Positions 42,860-52,833 of a DNA stretch of 64,000 nt are shown here, in pieces. The notes under the pieces were generated by a model. It was given only the letters and a program-made list of their open reading frames with translations, was not told where the DNA came from and ran no database searches. The position numbers and the translations under genes were made by a program. The stretch covers positions 62,001 to 126,000 of the forward strand of contig CAYQNU010000001.1 of the NCBI GenBank assembly GCA_964419055.1, given 5' to 3'. The stretch's first letter is position 1. Each line of letters begins with the position of its first letter. This DNA is from CAYQNU01 sp964419055. Its GTDB lineage: Bacteria; Bacteroidota; Bacteroidia; Flavobacteriales_D; Parvicellaceae.

Positions 42860-43885
42860 TTAAGGCTGTACGTCTGCTTTGGGTGCAACATTTGTTACAC
42901 TTTCCAGATTATTTACAACGGTTGTTGAATCAGTAGGGGCTGGTGCAGCCCCATTAGCGGTTAATGACAACACAAATGATGCAACTTGCTGTCTTTCAAT
43001 TGGATTTAATTGCTCTTTCCAAGATTGCATTCCGTTTTGCGCACCGTAAGTAATGGTTTTGAAGATATTATTTATGGTATTCCCATACAACCATTCGCTA
43101 TCGGTAAGATTTACACCTATTCCTCCTGTTCCATCATCAGCGTGACATGAAGCACAGTTTTTAAGAAAAATTGATTTACCTGCATTAAGTTCAGCAATAT
43201 CGGTCAAAAATGTTACTGTATTTTCATCAACAGACATTTTTTGATCAGCCAAATAGGCATCTATTTCTATTTGAGCAGCAGCTACATCTTTTTCATACTC
43301 TGCGATTTGTAAATCACCTGTTTTTAAAATGTGATAATGGAACAAATAAATTATAGAAAATACAATGGTTGCATAAAATCCCCATTTCCACCAAGGAGGC
43401 AAGTTATTGTCCAATTCACGAATACCATCGTATTCATGATCCATCAAAATGGATGACTCATCTTCAATATCTACTGCATCCGTCAATATTTTATTGAGTT
43501 GATAAGAAGGTTCATATACTTTACCTTCTTTTTCTGGTATTAATTCTTTAACTAAGTTATTAAAGATACTTCTGAAATACAGATATACAAATAACAAAAT
43601 AAGATTGAGTAAAGCAACACCCCAAATATCGCTTAATTCAGGCTGAAAAATTGCTGAATCTTCACTTGCTTTTCCGGCAAAAGTAGACGATGAAAAACCT
43701 GCAAAAACAAGTAATAACAATGTTTTAAGCGTACTTGAACCATCCGAATTTTTCTTTTTATTTAATTCCTCTTGAACTTTTCTTTGATATAAAATGGTTT
43801 TTATAGCTCCTGCCATTACGAAGATACCTGCCACAAGCAAAATAGCTCCTAAAACCAACATCCAAAATACGATTTGATATTTCAT
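42860..43885 (-). CDS. ccoP: cbb3 oxidase subunit CcoP with one visible haem c site
   Basis: A 341-residue protein with an N-terminal helix (VFWMLVLGAILLVAGIFVMAGAI), a second hydrophobic stretch, the CcoP N-terminal motif EYDGIRELDNNLPPWWKWGFY, and a cytochrome c domain. Only one CxxCH motif (CASCH in FLKNCASCHADD) is present, while CcoP of proteobacteria has two. The single-haem form appears to be usual in Bacteroidota, but I state this from memory. The first third holds a low-complexity insertion around SSTFAGKASEDSAIF. It overlaps ccoQ by 4 bases. Confidence 0.92.
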   Translation of the reverse strand: MKYQIVFWMLVLGAILLVAGIFVMAGAIKTILYQRKVQEELNKKKNSDGSSTLKTLLLLVFAGFSSSTFAGKASEDSAIFQPELSDIWGVALLNLILLFVYLYFRSIFNNLVKELIPEKEGKVYEPSYQLNKILTDAVDIEDESSILMDHEYDGIRELDNNLPPWWKWGFYATIVFSIIYLFHYHILKTGDLQIAEYEKDVAAAQIEIDAYLADQKMSVDENTVTFLTDIAELNAGKSIFLKNCASCHADDGTGGIGVNLTDSEWLYGNTINNIFKTITYGAQNGMQSWKEQLNPIERQQVASFVLSLTANGAAPAPTDSTTVVNNLESVTNVAPKADVQP

Positions 43886-44088
43886 TTTTGTTCAGTTTTT
43901 TCAATGTTTATATTCGGTGTATCGTCACTCAAAGGATACGCACTTATTTCAGAAATATCTGTTTTCTTCATTTTGATTACATACACAAAAAGCAAAACAA
44001 AAAACAAGAAAAAGATCAATAAAGATATGATAGGATAGATGGATATCCCATCTATCGTTTCCATGTGTTGTTTGATATATTTTAACAT
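43882..44088 (-). CDS. ccoQ: cbb3 oxidase subunit CcoQ
   Basis: A 68-residue single-helix protein (YPIISLLIFFLFFVLLFVYVI) followed by a polar tail, the form of CcoQ/FixQ. It lies between the ccoNO fusion and ccoP and overlaps ccoP by 4 bases. ATG at 44088 is used; a second Met (METIDGISIYP) eight codons on could also start it. Confidence 0.8.
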   Translation of the reverse strand: MLKYIKQHMETIDGISIYPIISLLIFFLFFVLLFVYVIKMKKTDISEISAYPLSDDTPNINIEKTEQK

Positions 44089-44122
44089 AAACCGTTCTTT
44101 TTTAATTGAATAATATGGCTAA

Positions 44123-46267
44123 TTACTTATGAATATCACTGCCTAGTTTGTGTAAGTAGGCTATTAGTGCTATTACTTCTTTCTTTTTCAGGGCCGCAAT
44201 ATCTTCTTCAGTGTATTTATCTTTTTTCTCAACTTTTAAAATGTCGGTGGCAATTTGAGTAGCCTGAGCATCCATGTTTGCTGCATAATTTGAGATTGTA
44301 GAATCTGCATAAGGCACACCTAATGATACCATTACCTCCATTTTTGCTTGAGTATAAGTCACATCCAAATCATCTTCACATAAGAAATTATATGGAGGCA
44401 TAATGGAACCTGGAGATACTTCGGCAGGGCTTAAAAAATGTGAATAATGCCAAGATGCTGACTTGAACATAGCATTACCAACTCCCGAACGATGCAAATC
44501 GGGTCCTGTACGTTTAGAACCCCACTGAAATGGATGATCATAAACAAATTCACCAGCCTTTGAATATTCACCATAACGTTTGGTTTCAAAGCGCAAGGGT
44601 CGAACCATTTGAGAGTGACAATTGTAACATCCTTCTCGAATGTACAAATCACGACCTTCTAGCTCCAAAGGAGAATAAGGAGTAACGCTAGAAATAGTAG
44701 GTATATTAGATTTTACAATTATGGTAGGTACAATTTCGACCAAACCTCCTATTAATATGACTACTAAGCTTAACACTAACATCCTCATTGGTTTTCTTTC
44801 TATAGTTCTGTGCCAGTATCCATCATCGTGTGCCTTTTCAGTTTTTATTAAAGCAGGAGCTTCAGCATCTTCATTAGCTATAAATTTACCAATTCCAGCT
44901 GTTTTAATTAAGTTATAAGCCATTAATATTGCTCCAATAATATATAAACTTCCTCCCAATGAACGCATAGCATAGAATGGTTTCAATACAGTTACTGTGT
45001 CTAGGAATTGACCATTAACTAAGGTACCATCAGCATTGAAATCTTGCCACATAAAACCTTGAACAAATCCCGCCCAATATAACGGCACTGCATATATTAA
45101 AATACCTAAGGTTGCAATCCAAAAGTGCCAATTGGCCAATTTTTTAGAGTATAATTCCGTTCCCCACATCCTTGGTATTAACCAATATAACATTCCAAAA
45201 GTTAACATTCCATTCCAACCTAATCCGCCCACGTGAACATGCGCAATGGTCCAATCGGAGAAGTGAGACAATGTATTGAAAAATTTTAGTGATAAAAGAG
45301 GTCCTTCAAAGGTTGCCATACCATAAGCAGTAACGGCCACCACCATAAATTTAAGAACTACATCCTCACGAACTTTGTCCCAAACACCTCTTAGAGTCAA
45401 CAACCCATTGAGCATCCCTCCCCAAGACGGTGCGATCAACATCACAGAGAAAACAACTCCTAATGATTGAGCCCAATCGGGTAATGAAGTATATAATAAA
45501 TGGTGGGGTCCTGCCCAGATATAAATAAAAATTAAAGCCCAAAAGTGTATAATAGACAATCGATAAGAATATACCGGTCTGTCAGCTGCTTTTGGAATGA
45601 AATAATACATCAAACCTAAGTAAGGTGTTGTTAAGAAAAATGCTACCGCATTGTGGCCATACCACCATTGCACCAAGGCATCTTGAACTCCTGCAAAAAC
45701 AGAATAACTTTTAAACCAAGAAACGGGATATTCAAATGAATTAACGATGTGTAAAACTGCAACAGTAACAAATGTAGCTATGAAAAACCAAATGGCTACA
45801 TAAAGATGTTGTACCCTTCTGGTAAGAATGGTTCCAAACATATTGACACCAAAAACTACCCAAAGAAGTGTAATTAGTATATCAATCCACCATTCCAATT
45901 CTGCATATTCTTTACCTGTAGTAATACCAAAAGGTAAGGTTAATACTGCTGTTAAAATGATAAATTGCCATCCCCAAAAGTTAATCGCACTCAATTTATC
46001 ACTCCACATACGAGCTTTTAGCAATCGTTGAAGTGAATAATACACTCCCATAAAAATACCATTACCTACAAAAGCAAATATTACTGCGTTGGTATGTAAC
46101 GGTCTAATACGACCAAATGAAAGCCAAGATGTGAGGTTAAATTCTGGCCAAACTAACTGTAAGGCGGCTAATAATCCAACCAACATCCCAACTACTCCCC
46201 AAATGACCGTGGCCATTGCAAACTTTTTGACAATCGTGTTGTCATAAGCGAACTTTTCTACATTCAT
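44123..46267 (-). CDS. ccoNO: cbb3 oxidase subunits CcoN and CcoO fused
   Basis: A 714-residue fusion. The first 475 residues form the haem-copper oxidase subunit I with about twelve helices and the haem and CuB His ligands (for example RPLHTNAVIFAFVGNG, WWYGHNAVAFFLT, AGPHHLLYTSLP and HVHVGGLGWNGML). The C-terminal part is CcoO, a membrane-anchored cytochrome c with CYNCHSQMVRPLRFETKRYG. Bacteroidota commonly have this fusion. The enzyme is a high-affinity terminal oxidase for low oxygen. The start overlaps ccoS by 4 bases. Confidence 0.96.
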   Translation of the reverse strand: MNVEKFAYDNTIVKKFAMATVIWGVVGMLVGLLAALQLVWPEFNLTSWLSFGRIRPLHTNAVIFAFVGNGIFMGVYYSLQRLLKARMWSDKLSAINFWGWQFIILTAVLTLPFGITTGKEYAELEWWIDILITLLWVVFGVNMFGTILTRRVQHLYVAIWFFIATFVTVAVLHIVNSFEYPVSWFKSYSVFAGVQDALVQWWYGHNAVAFFLTTPYLGLMYYFIPKAADRPVYSYRLSIIHFWALIFIYIWAGPHHLLYTSLPDWAQSLGVVFSVMLIAPSWGGMLNGLLTLRGVWDKVREDVVLKFMVVAVTAYGMATFEGPLLSLKFFNTLSHFSDWTIAHVHVGGLGWNGMLTFGMLYWLIPRMWGTELYSKKLANWHFWIATLGILIYAVPLYWAGFVQGFMWQDFNADGTLVNGQFLDTVTVLKPFYAMRSLGGSLYIIGAILMAYNLIKTAGIGKFIANEDAEAPALIKTEKAHDDGYWHRTIERKPMRMLVLSLVVILIGGLVEIVPTIIVKSNIPTISSVTPYSPLELEGRDLYIREGCYNCHSQMVRPLRFETKRYGEYSKAGEFVYDHPFQWGSKRTGPDLHRSGVGNAMFKSASWHYSHFLSPAEVSPGSIMPPYNFLCEDDLDVTYTQAKMEVMVSLGVPYADSTISNYAANMDAQATQIATDILKVEKKDKYTEEDIAALKKKEVIALIAYLHKLGSDIHK

Positions 46268-46506
46268 TTTTCTAAATTTTGATTTTCATTTTTGTTATCT
46301 CGTTCTTGTATAGTAATACCTTTTGATAAGGTAGATTTTTCATTTTTTTGGTTTACACCAGCCGTAACAGCATCTTCAAAAAGAATGCGCACTGAAGGTG
46401 TAAAATCATCCTCAAACTGCCCTGATTTGGCAGCCCAAACAAAGGCTCCTAAAAAGAATAGGGCCAATAACAAACTGATTCCTGTAAGCATAAATATAAT
46501 TTCCAT
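46264..46506 (-). CDS. ccoS: cbb3 oxidase assembly protein CcoS
   Basis: An 80-residue protein. I chose the ATG at 46506 (MEIIFMLTGISLLLALFFLG), which matches the usual CcoS N terminus; the open frame extends 11 codons upstream. One membrane helix is followed by FVWAAKSGQFEDDFTPSVRILFED, the CcoS signature. Its stop overlaps the ccoNO start by 4 bases. It is the first gene of the operon. The copper ATPase ccoI, often just upstream, is absent here. Confidence 0.9.
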   Translation of the reverse strand: MEIIFMLTGISLLLALFFLGAFVWAAKSGQFEDDFTPSVRILFEDAVTAGVNQKNEKSTLSKGITIQERDNKNENQNLEK

Positions 46507-46748
46507 AAGTTGACTTTTATTCAAGTACAAATTGAGCAACTATTGCGCAAGAAGATTATGAGTTACATCAATTAGAAATATGATATTTGTCATAGAAATG
46601 TCATGGATATTTATGGGGTGAAAAAAAGTAAGAAAAAATTAACTCACTGCGCTGTATGATCATAATTTACAATTATAATCTCCCATAGAAATCATATGAA
46701 GTCAAATAAATTGTACTTTCGTGTAAATAAACTCATTAAAAAATTAAA

Positions 46749-48806
46749 ATGAGATACTTTTCGATTATACTATTGGTTTTTATTTCTTGTTTGAACGTCT
46801 ACTCTCAAACAGAACGAAAAGTAGCTGTTCTCAATATGAGTGCAAAAAATGGCGACACCGGCTTCTCCAGAACCTTGTCGTCAATAAGGATGATGACATT
46901 AGCTGGAATACCATTTGACACTACCTCTAGTTTAATTGCAGCACTGAATTACCCAATAATTGTTACTGGAACACGAATACAACAAGGTGCATTAACGCCT
47001 TCAGAAATATCCGATTTGGAAAACTGGGTGAGTAATGGTGGAGTATTGTTGACCTCCAATTTGAGAGAGCCCTTGCTGTATAATTTATGTGGTGTAAGCG
47101 CTTCCACATCCAATGCTGAATTATATGAACTAACTTGGGATACTGTTACAAATCCCATGTATTTTGATTTGGTTGATGATTCACTCGAAGTTACCGTTTC
47201 ATTAGGCAGGCCTGCCAGTGGTCCTAACTTTGTAACAAAATATTATAATTTAAGCACTGGGACTGCTTTGGCTCATTATGAAGATGGTACGGCTGCCATG
47301 GTTAAAAATTCTTTTGGAAATGGTTATGTCTATTCATTGGGACCCGATTTTAGAGATGTATTTTTTAGAAATAGAATAAACGGTGATATTAATGCCCAAA
47401 GAACATACAGCAACGGCTTTGAACCTACGACTGATGTTTTTGTTTTTGTTATTAGAAATATAATTAGAAATCACATACCTAACACCGTGTACAAGTATAC
47501 GGTTCCTTATAATTATTCTTCTGTTGTAATGATAACCCATGATGTGGATAGTAAAACATCATATGATACTATGGCTAACTTTGCCATGACCGAAAAAAAT
47601 AGAGGCATCAATGCTCAATATAATCTTACGACCAATTACTATTCTAACGGATGGATTTCTGATCTATATATTGGAACAACTGCTCAAGTAGCATTTGTTC
47701 AAAATTTGGGACATACACTGGCTTCACACTCAGTAGGCCATTTTCCAGACTTTGCTATCGATTCTCTTTTTCCGTATGGCACCTTAGGTAATGATTCGAG
47801 TAACTATCAACCCATATATTCAAATGGTTATTCAACAAATGGAACCGTATTGGGCGAAGTTGAAATTTCTAAGAATTTTATAGATGCTGATTTTAATGTA
47901 GCTGTAAAAAGCTGGAGATCTGGGCATCTTCAATATCCTGATTCGTTAGTTTTGGCACTAGAAACACTGGGCTATGAATTTAATTCAACGTATTCAGCAA
48001 ATGATGTGTTGACTGGATTCCCTTTTTATGCCGCCAAAACGCAATCATTTTCCAGTGAAGAATCTACCCTATTAGAAATACCACTCACCCTTTCAGATGT
48101 TTTCACTACCACACCGATGTCTATTCAAAATTTTATGTATAAAGTGAAGGAATGGGTTGATGCCACGCGAAAATATGATCGAAATAATTCCTCTATTGTT
48201 TTACTCATTCATCCAAACAGAAATTATAAATTAATCGCTCAAGAAAGTTATTTGGATAGTTTACCCGAAACAATGAAGCCTATGGCGTTTGAAGATTTTG
48301 GACGCTTTTGGAGAAAAAGAGATTCATTGGTTTATCACACATCCCTTGCTGATGATACGCTTATTGTTCAAATGGATAGTGATTATACTAATTCATTATC
48401 TTTTGTGATAGATACTATGTCATTAGATTCAATCGTATTTCTTGACAAGAACGGCCTACCAATTCTTATGAAATCTCAACCTTTTGGTACAACTCAAAAA
48501 TTATTTTTTCAAGATGATCCAGAAGTCTTAGCAAATGTAATGGAATACATTAATCCCATAAATTATAATATATACCCAAACCCTACAAGAGATGAACTAA
48601 ACGTGAGTATTCAAGGTTATTACGATAACCTCGAACTCATAATTTACAGCATTTACGGGCAACAAATCATTAAAATCGACAACGTAACTCAAAATTTTTA
48701 TACGCTTAACTTGAGTGAATTAAACCTCAAAACAGGAACCTATTTTATCCAATTAAAATCACCTGATAAAATCAGTAATAAACGGTTCATTTTTATTCAA
48801 AAGTAA
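46749..48806 (+). CDS. T9SS-secreted polysaccharide deacetylase-like protein
   Basis: A 685-residue protein with a signal peptide (MRYFSIILLVFISCLNVYSQ). Residues 25-200 resemble a glutamine-amidotransferase-like or Rossmann-type domain (KVAVLNMSAKN, PSEISDLENWVSNGGVLLTS). The central domain is NodB-like: VVMITHDVDSKTSYD supplies the Asp motif and TLASHSVGHFPDFA the metal-binding His pair. A spacer domain and a type A T9SS sorting domain follow (NIYPNPTRDELNVS, TGTYFIQLKSPD). Likely an exported polysaccharide deacetylase; substrate unknown. Monocistronic, divergent from the cbb3 operon. A TACTTTCG box about 28 bases before the ATG is a near match to the -7 consensus. Confidence 0.82.
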   Translation: MRYFSIILLVFISCLNVYSQTERKVAVLNMSAKNGDTGFSRTLSSIRMMTLAGIPFDTTSSLIAALNYPIIVTGTRIQQGALTPSEISDLENWVSNGGVLLTSNLREPLLYNLCGVSASTSNAELYELTWDTVTNPMYFDLVDDSLEVTVSLGRPASGPNFVTKYYNLSTGTALAHYEDGTAAMVKNSFGNGYVYSLGPDFRDVFFRNRINGDINAQRTYSNGFEPTTDVFVFVIRNIIRNHIPNTVYKYTVPYNYSSVVMITHDVDSKTSYDTMANFAMTEKNRGINAQYNLTTNYYSNGWISDLYIGTTAQVAFVQNLGHTLASHSVGHFPDFAIDSLFPYGTLGNDSSNYQPIYSNGYSTNGTVLGEVEISKNFIDADFNVAVKSWRSGHLQYPDSLVLALETLGYEFNSTYSANDVLTGFPFYAAKTQSFSSEESTLLEIPLTLSDVFTTTPMSIQNFMYKVKEWVDATRKYDRNNSSIVLLIHPNRNYKLIAQESYLDSLPETMKPMAFEDFGRFWRKRDSLVYHTSLADDTLIVQMDSDYTNSLSFVIDTMSLDSIVFLDKNGLPILMKSQPFGTTQKLFFQDDPEVLANVMEYINPINYNIYPNPTRDELNVSIQGYYDNLELIIYSIYGQQIIKIDNVTQNFYTLNLSELNLKTGTYFIQLKSPDKISNKRFIFIQK

Positions 48807-48912
48807 TGCCTTTGAACATAAAGCTACTATAGCATTTTTAAAAGAGATAATACGCTTTACTTGAATGCCCTTTTTTTGCATAACAGTTGACATCAATAGA
48901 CAATTAAAGGAA

Positions 48913-49695
48913 TTACCCTTCAAACTTTATCAACCTCACTGTTTCACCATCAAATACAGCATAGTTACAATGATTAATCCAATCACCAAGGTTGATGTAA
49001 CATGCACCAGATGAAAGGGTATAATCGATAGGTAAATGACGGTGTCCGAAGATGAAAAAATCAATCTGTTGACCTTCGGTTGTTTTGGTGTATTCTTCAC
49101 AATACTGAACTAACCATTCATTTTCGGCTCCCAAAAAATATTGTGGTTCTTTGCCTATAGCACGGCTTTTTCTTGACCAATAGTTGGCCATACCAATTCC
49201 AAAGTTAGGGTGAAAACGAGCAAAACACCATTGAAAAAATCGATTTGAAAATACCTTCTTTATAAATTTGTACCCTTGGTCACCAGGTCCCAATCCATCA
49301 CCATGACCTATAAACAACTTTTTGTGGCCATAGGTAAACAATTGTTCTTTTCGGTATATGGTAACCCCCAATTCTTTTTCAAAATAATCAAACATCCACA
49401 TATCGTGATTACCAATATAAAAATTGACTTGAATACCGCTATCAACCAACGATGCAATTTTACCTTGCAACCGCACAAATCCTTTGGGAATGGTATGTTT
49501 ATATTCAAACCAAAAATCGAATATATCTCCTACCAAAAAAATAACGGTAGCATCTTTACTTACCTCATCCAACCAGCGTACAATCTTATCTTCTCTTATT
49601 CTACTTTCCGCATCATTTGGCACTCCCAAATGAAAATCACTGGCAAAATAAATTTTGTCAGGACGCGTGTTGGTATGAGAAGTTGTTGTGGTCAA
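48913..49695 (-). CDS. lpxH: UDP-2,3-diacylglucosamine diphosphatase-like phosphoesterase (LpxH-like)
   Basis: A 260-residue calcineurin-like metallophosphoesterase. The metal-binding motifs are in order: YFASDFHLG, VGDIFDFWFEYKH, YIGNHDMWMF, GHGDGLGPG and FGHRHLP. They match the LpxH family, which releases UMP from UDP-2,3-diacylglucosamine in lipid A synthesis. The start must be TTG at 49695, because TAA is in frame 6 bases upstream and no ATG is available. It follows the M1 peptidase gene by 7 bases. Confidence 0.85.
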   Translation of the reverse strand: MTTTTSHTNTRPDKIYFASDFHLGVPNDAESRIREDKIVRWLDEVSKDATVIFLVGDIFDFWFEYKHTIPKGFVRLQGKIASLVDSGIQVNFYIGNHDMWMFDYFEKELGVTIYRKEQLFTYGHKKLFIGHGDGLGPGDQGYKFIKKVFSNRFFQWCFARFHPNFGIGMANYWSRKSRAIGKEPQYFLGAENEWLVQYCEEYTKTTEGQQIDFFIFGHRHLPIDYTLSSGACYINLGDWINHCNYAVFDGETVRLIKFEG

Positions 49696-49702
49696 GGCTT
49701 AT

Positions 49703-52700
49703 TTAATTGGTAAAATCTTTAGCAATTTTAAATGGATTCAACTTGTTGATGTTAAACGAAAAACGTATTTGTTGCCAAAACTGTATGTTTTGTGAAGTCA
49801 ATACATCTTTAATATTTTGAGAGTAAAAGAGCGGTATGTAAATTTCTACAATGTCTTTTCTTAGGGTTAAGGTTAAACCACCCACAAAATCAAATTGGGG
49901 TTGGTTATTATTAGTCACATTGGGGTGTAAACCACCGTCCACGTATACTTTTAAAAATTTAACATAAGGTAAGTCGGCCATTACATTTAATGAACTCACC
50001 CACATGTTATTGTTCCCAAACAAATCACCTGTATTAATTTTAAAGTCACCTTGAGTGTTGGTTGTTTGTTGAGCCAACGCATTCGGAAAATCAGCGCTCC
50101 TACCTAACAGTAAGTGATCATAAAAGTAATCGGTACGTCCATTCTGACCCGAAAGTGAATAATTAAATTGTTGTGTAAGGTCATTTACAATTAATGAATA
50201 ACCTGCAAAAAATCGCACGTCAATCCCTTTAAGGTCAACATTATAGTTCCATCTGTATTTAGCTTCTACATTTACTGCTGAAAACGCATTACTCAAATTA
50301 GAATTGGCATAAACTAAACTGGCTTTTACACTAGCCGGTTGCAATACTTTTTTGTTGATTATTTTATACGTCAACTCATGTCCCAAAATTTGTTCGCGGG
50401 TTCTAAGGCTAAATTGTTTGTTTATTAAAACACTCCTCCATTCAATGGTTTGTTTTGATTTGCGCAAAGGTCTTTTTAGCTCTCCTTTCAGCGATACTTC
50501 ATTTCTGTACCATGGTTTAATGTATTCAATGGCTTCTGTTTGTTGTGAGGACAAAAAATTAATGTAGCTACCCATTTCATTAAATGCTCTAAAATTGGTG
50601 TTCAACTCAATTCTTCTGAATCCTTTGTTGGGATACATATTATAGTTGATACTTCCTGTTCCTACTGGGCTTTTTGTGCCAAAAGCGTACATTGGATTCA
50701 ACACCCATTCGAATTTTTTTTCTGGAATGGTTGAATTGTATAATGCCAACCCAAGCATAAACTTATCTTGCCCATTCCAACCAATGGTAGGTGTATAAAA
50801 AACGGTTGTTCGATCTGGATTTTCATAACTTCCCAAAAATTCAAAGCGCAACGGTTCTACTTTTTTGAACATTCCATTTCCTTTAATTTGATTGTTGGTG
50901 CGATCAATATCAGGCATTTGTTTTTGATAATCGATTACGTATTGGTCTACTTCTTTAGAAGAAAAAGTTACAATTGACGTGCCTTCAAAACCATCCACCC
51001 ATTTGGTTTCTACAACATCTCCATTTAAAAGCGAAGTAACTTTAACAGGAGCATTAATTTCACCCACATTTTTGAGGCTAATCGTTACCACGTTATCGTC
51101 ACTATTTATTGAAGCAATGGCATAATCAATCTTTTTAGTGGTTTTGATAAAATCGTCAAAAAACCAACCTAAATCTTTACCTGTTTTCTGTTCAAAAACG
51201 TAGCGAATATCGGCCGGCTGAGGATGTTTAAATTTCCATTGATTAAAATACGTATGCATAGTACTATCAAACAGTTCAGAACCCAAGTAATCCAACATAA
51301 AATCCATTCCTATGGCTGTTTTTCCATATACCAAACCACCGTAGTTCATATTGGTAAACAACTCTGATGATGATGAAAGGGGTTGGTCGTAATTTCTACG
51401 TGCATTCACTTCATACCCCATATCATACAAACCTCTTGGACCTCTGTTGCCTATGGCCAATTTATCCATTAACCCATCTGGTATGCCTATTTCAATACCT
51501 CTGTTAGGATATTTCGTTTCTTGATAACGATTTTCGTTAAAGGTGTTGATTCCTTCATCCATCCAAGCATTTTTTCGTTCGTTAGAACCCAAAATACCAT
51601 AAAACCAATTGTGACCCACCTCGTGCACAATTACTTGCTCCAATCCGCTAGCCGTATAGGATTTACCAATTACGGTAATATTCGGATATTCCATTCCCCC
51701 TCCGGCACTAATGGAACCATCTACGGCAGTTACATGTTTGTACGGATAATCTCCATTCCACAAAGAATAATAATAAATTGCATCATTGAGGTATTCTATA
51801 GACTTTTCCCAAAGGCGAAATTCGCTATTGGTAAACATAGCCCAAGAAGTTACTTTTTCTTTTGAATGTGGCAACACAACTTCACCCTTTAGTACGTGAA
51901 AACGTTTGTCACAAAACCAAGCAAAATCGTGTACATTATCTTGTTTAAAATGCAGCGTTTTCATTTCCTTGGAGCTTTCTGGGAAATCCATATTTGGCTT
52001 ACCTGCTTTGTTAATGTCGTATGATTTAGATTTAATTTTTTGCTCGGTTTCGGCCACTTTTTCTTCTAACCATTTCAACTCATCCTCGCCATTTTGCATA
52101 TCCCCAGTTGCACCCAACACATAGTTTTTGGGGACAGTAATTTTTACATCATAACTTCCAAATTCGCTGTAAAATTCACCTTGACTCAAATAAGGAATCG
52201 GATGCCACCCATCTCGGTCATAAACCGCAGGTTTAGGAAACCATTGCGTCACTTGGTACGACTCGCCAATATGTCCCAATCTCGAATAAATTCCCTTTGG
52301 TATTTTTACATAAAAAGGAGTAGTAATGGTTATTTTATCACCCGATTTCAATGGTTCATTTAAAATGATTTTGGCTATATCAATGTGGACAGGGTCATAT
52401 TCTAATTTTACTGAAGCTCCATTTACTTTAAAATCCAAACTATCAATAAAACCTCGTTCTTCATCTTTTGCAAATTGAAAATCTACTTCTCCATTCTCCA
52501 ACACTTGTTGTGCCATGGCTGTTTTTACATTTTTATAGGCATTAGGCCAAAGGTGCATGTAGATAAACGTCAATTGATCGGGTGAATTATTGATGTATTC
52601 GATACTTGTTTTGGCAGACAATGTATGGTTTACATCATTGAGCGTCACCTCCATGGTCGTATTTACGCGTTGCTGAAAATAGGGTTTTGAAGGTTGTGCA

Positions 52701-52765
52701 TATGCAGTTGTAACACCTACCATTAGCAGCGAAAGTGTACTTAACTTAGCAAAAATAGATTTCAT
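49703..52765 (-). CDS. M1-family metallopeptidase with C-terminal outer-membrane-barrel-like region
   Basis: A 1020-residue protein with a signal peptide (MKSIFAKLSTLSLLMVGVTTAYA). Residues 30-590 form an M1 aminopeptidase: SAGGGMEYPNITVIG is the GAMEN-like motif, and VIVHEVGHNWFYG (His381, Glu382, His385) with Glu404 in WMDEGINTF gives the zinc site. Residues about 630-1020 do not look like an M1 C-terminal domain. They alternate hydrophobic and polar residues with short turns, as in outer-membrane beta-barrels, and end IRFSFNINKLNPFKIAKDFTN. The enzyme would then be anchored in the outer membrane. The barrel reading is inference. lpxH follows after 7 bases. Confidence 0.87.
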   Translation of the reverse strand: MKSIFAKLSTLSLLMVGVTTAYAQPSKPYFQQRVNTTMEVTLNDVNHTLSAKTSIEYINNSPDQLTFIYMHLWPNAYKNVKTAMAQQVLENGEVDFQFAKDEERGFIDSLDFKVNGASVKLEYDPVHIDIAKIILNEPLKSGDKITITTPFYVKIPKGIYSRLGHIGESYQVTQWFPKPAVYDRDGWHPIPYLSQGEFYSEFGSYDVKITVPKNYVLGATGDMQNGEDELKWLEEKVAETEQKIKSKSYDINKAGKPNMDFPESSKEMKTLHFKQDNVHDFAWFCDKRFHVLKGEVVLPHSKEKVTSWAMFTNSEFRLWEKSIEYLNDAIYYYSLWNGDYPYKHVTAVDGSISAGGGMEYPNITVIGKSYTASGLEQVIVHEVGHNWFYGILGSNERKNAWMDEGINTFNENRYQETKYPNRGIEIGIPDGLMDKLAIGNRGPRGLYDMGYEVNARRNYDQPLSSSSELFTNMNYGGLVYGKTAIGMDFMLDYLGSELFDSTMHTYFNQWKFKHPQPADIRYVFEQKTGKDLGWFFDDFIKTTKKIDYAIASINSDDNVVTISLKNVGEINAPVKVTSLLNGDVVETKWVDGFEGTSIVTFSSKEVDQYVIDYQKQMPDIDRTNNQIKGNGMFKKVEPLRFEFLGSYENPDRTTVFYTPTIGWNGQDKFMLGLALYNSTIPEKKFEWVLNPMYAFGTKSPVGTGSINYNMYPNKGFRRIELNTNFRAFNEMGSYINFLSSQQTEAIEYIKPWYRNEVSLKGELKRPLRKSKQTIEWRSVLINKQFSLRTREQILGHELTYKIINKKVLQPASVKASLVYANSNLSNAFSAVNVEAKYRWNYNVDLKGIDVRFFAGYSLIVNDLTQQFNYSLSGQNGRTDYFYDHLLLGRSADFPNALAQQTTNTQGDFKINTGDLFGNNNMWVSSLNVMADLPYVKFLKVYVDGGLHPNVTNNNQPQFDFVGGLTLTLRKDIVEIYIPLFYSQNIKDVLTSQNIQFWQQIRFSFNINKLNPFKIAKDFTN

Positions 52766-52833
52766 AAATTATAGTTGAGGATGGCAAAAGTAAGATAAAT
52801 AACGAGTGATTGAAATAAAAATAATCATCTAAA

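Noticed and set aside
46540..46700. Possible FNR or anaerobox sites upstream of ccoS
   Set aside because: TTGCGCAA and paired TGACA-like elements occur, but none has the TTGAT-N4-ATCAA spacing; in A/T-rich DNA this is not enough.
49276..49713. Long antisense open frame over the LpxH-like gene
   Set aside because: The minus-strand gene has complete family motifs; the plus-strand frame has no recognisable domain and follows from the codon pattern of the real gene.
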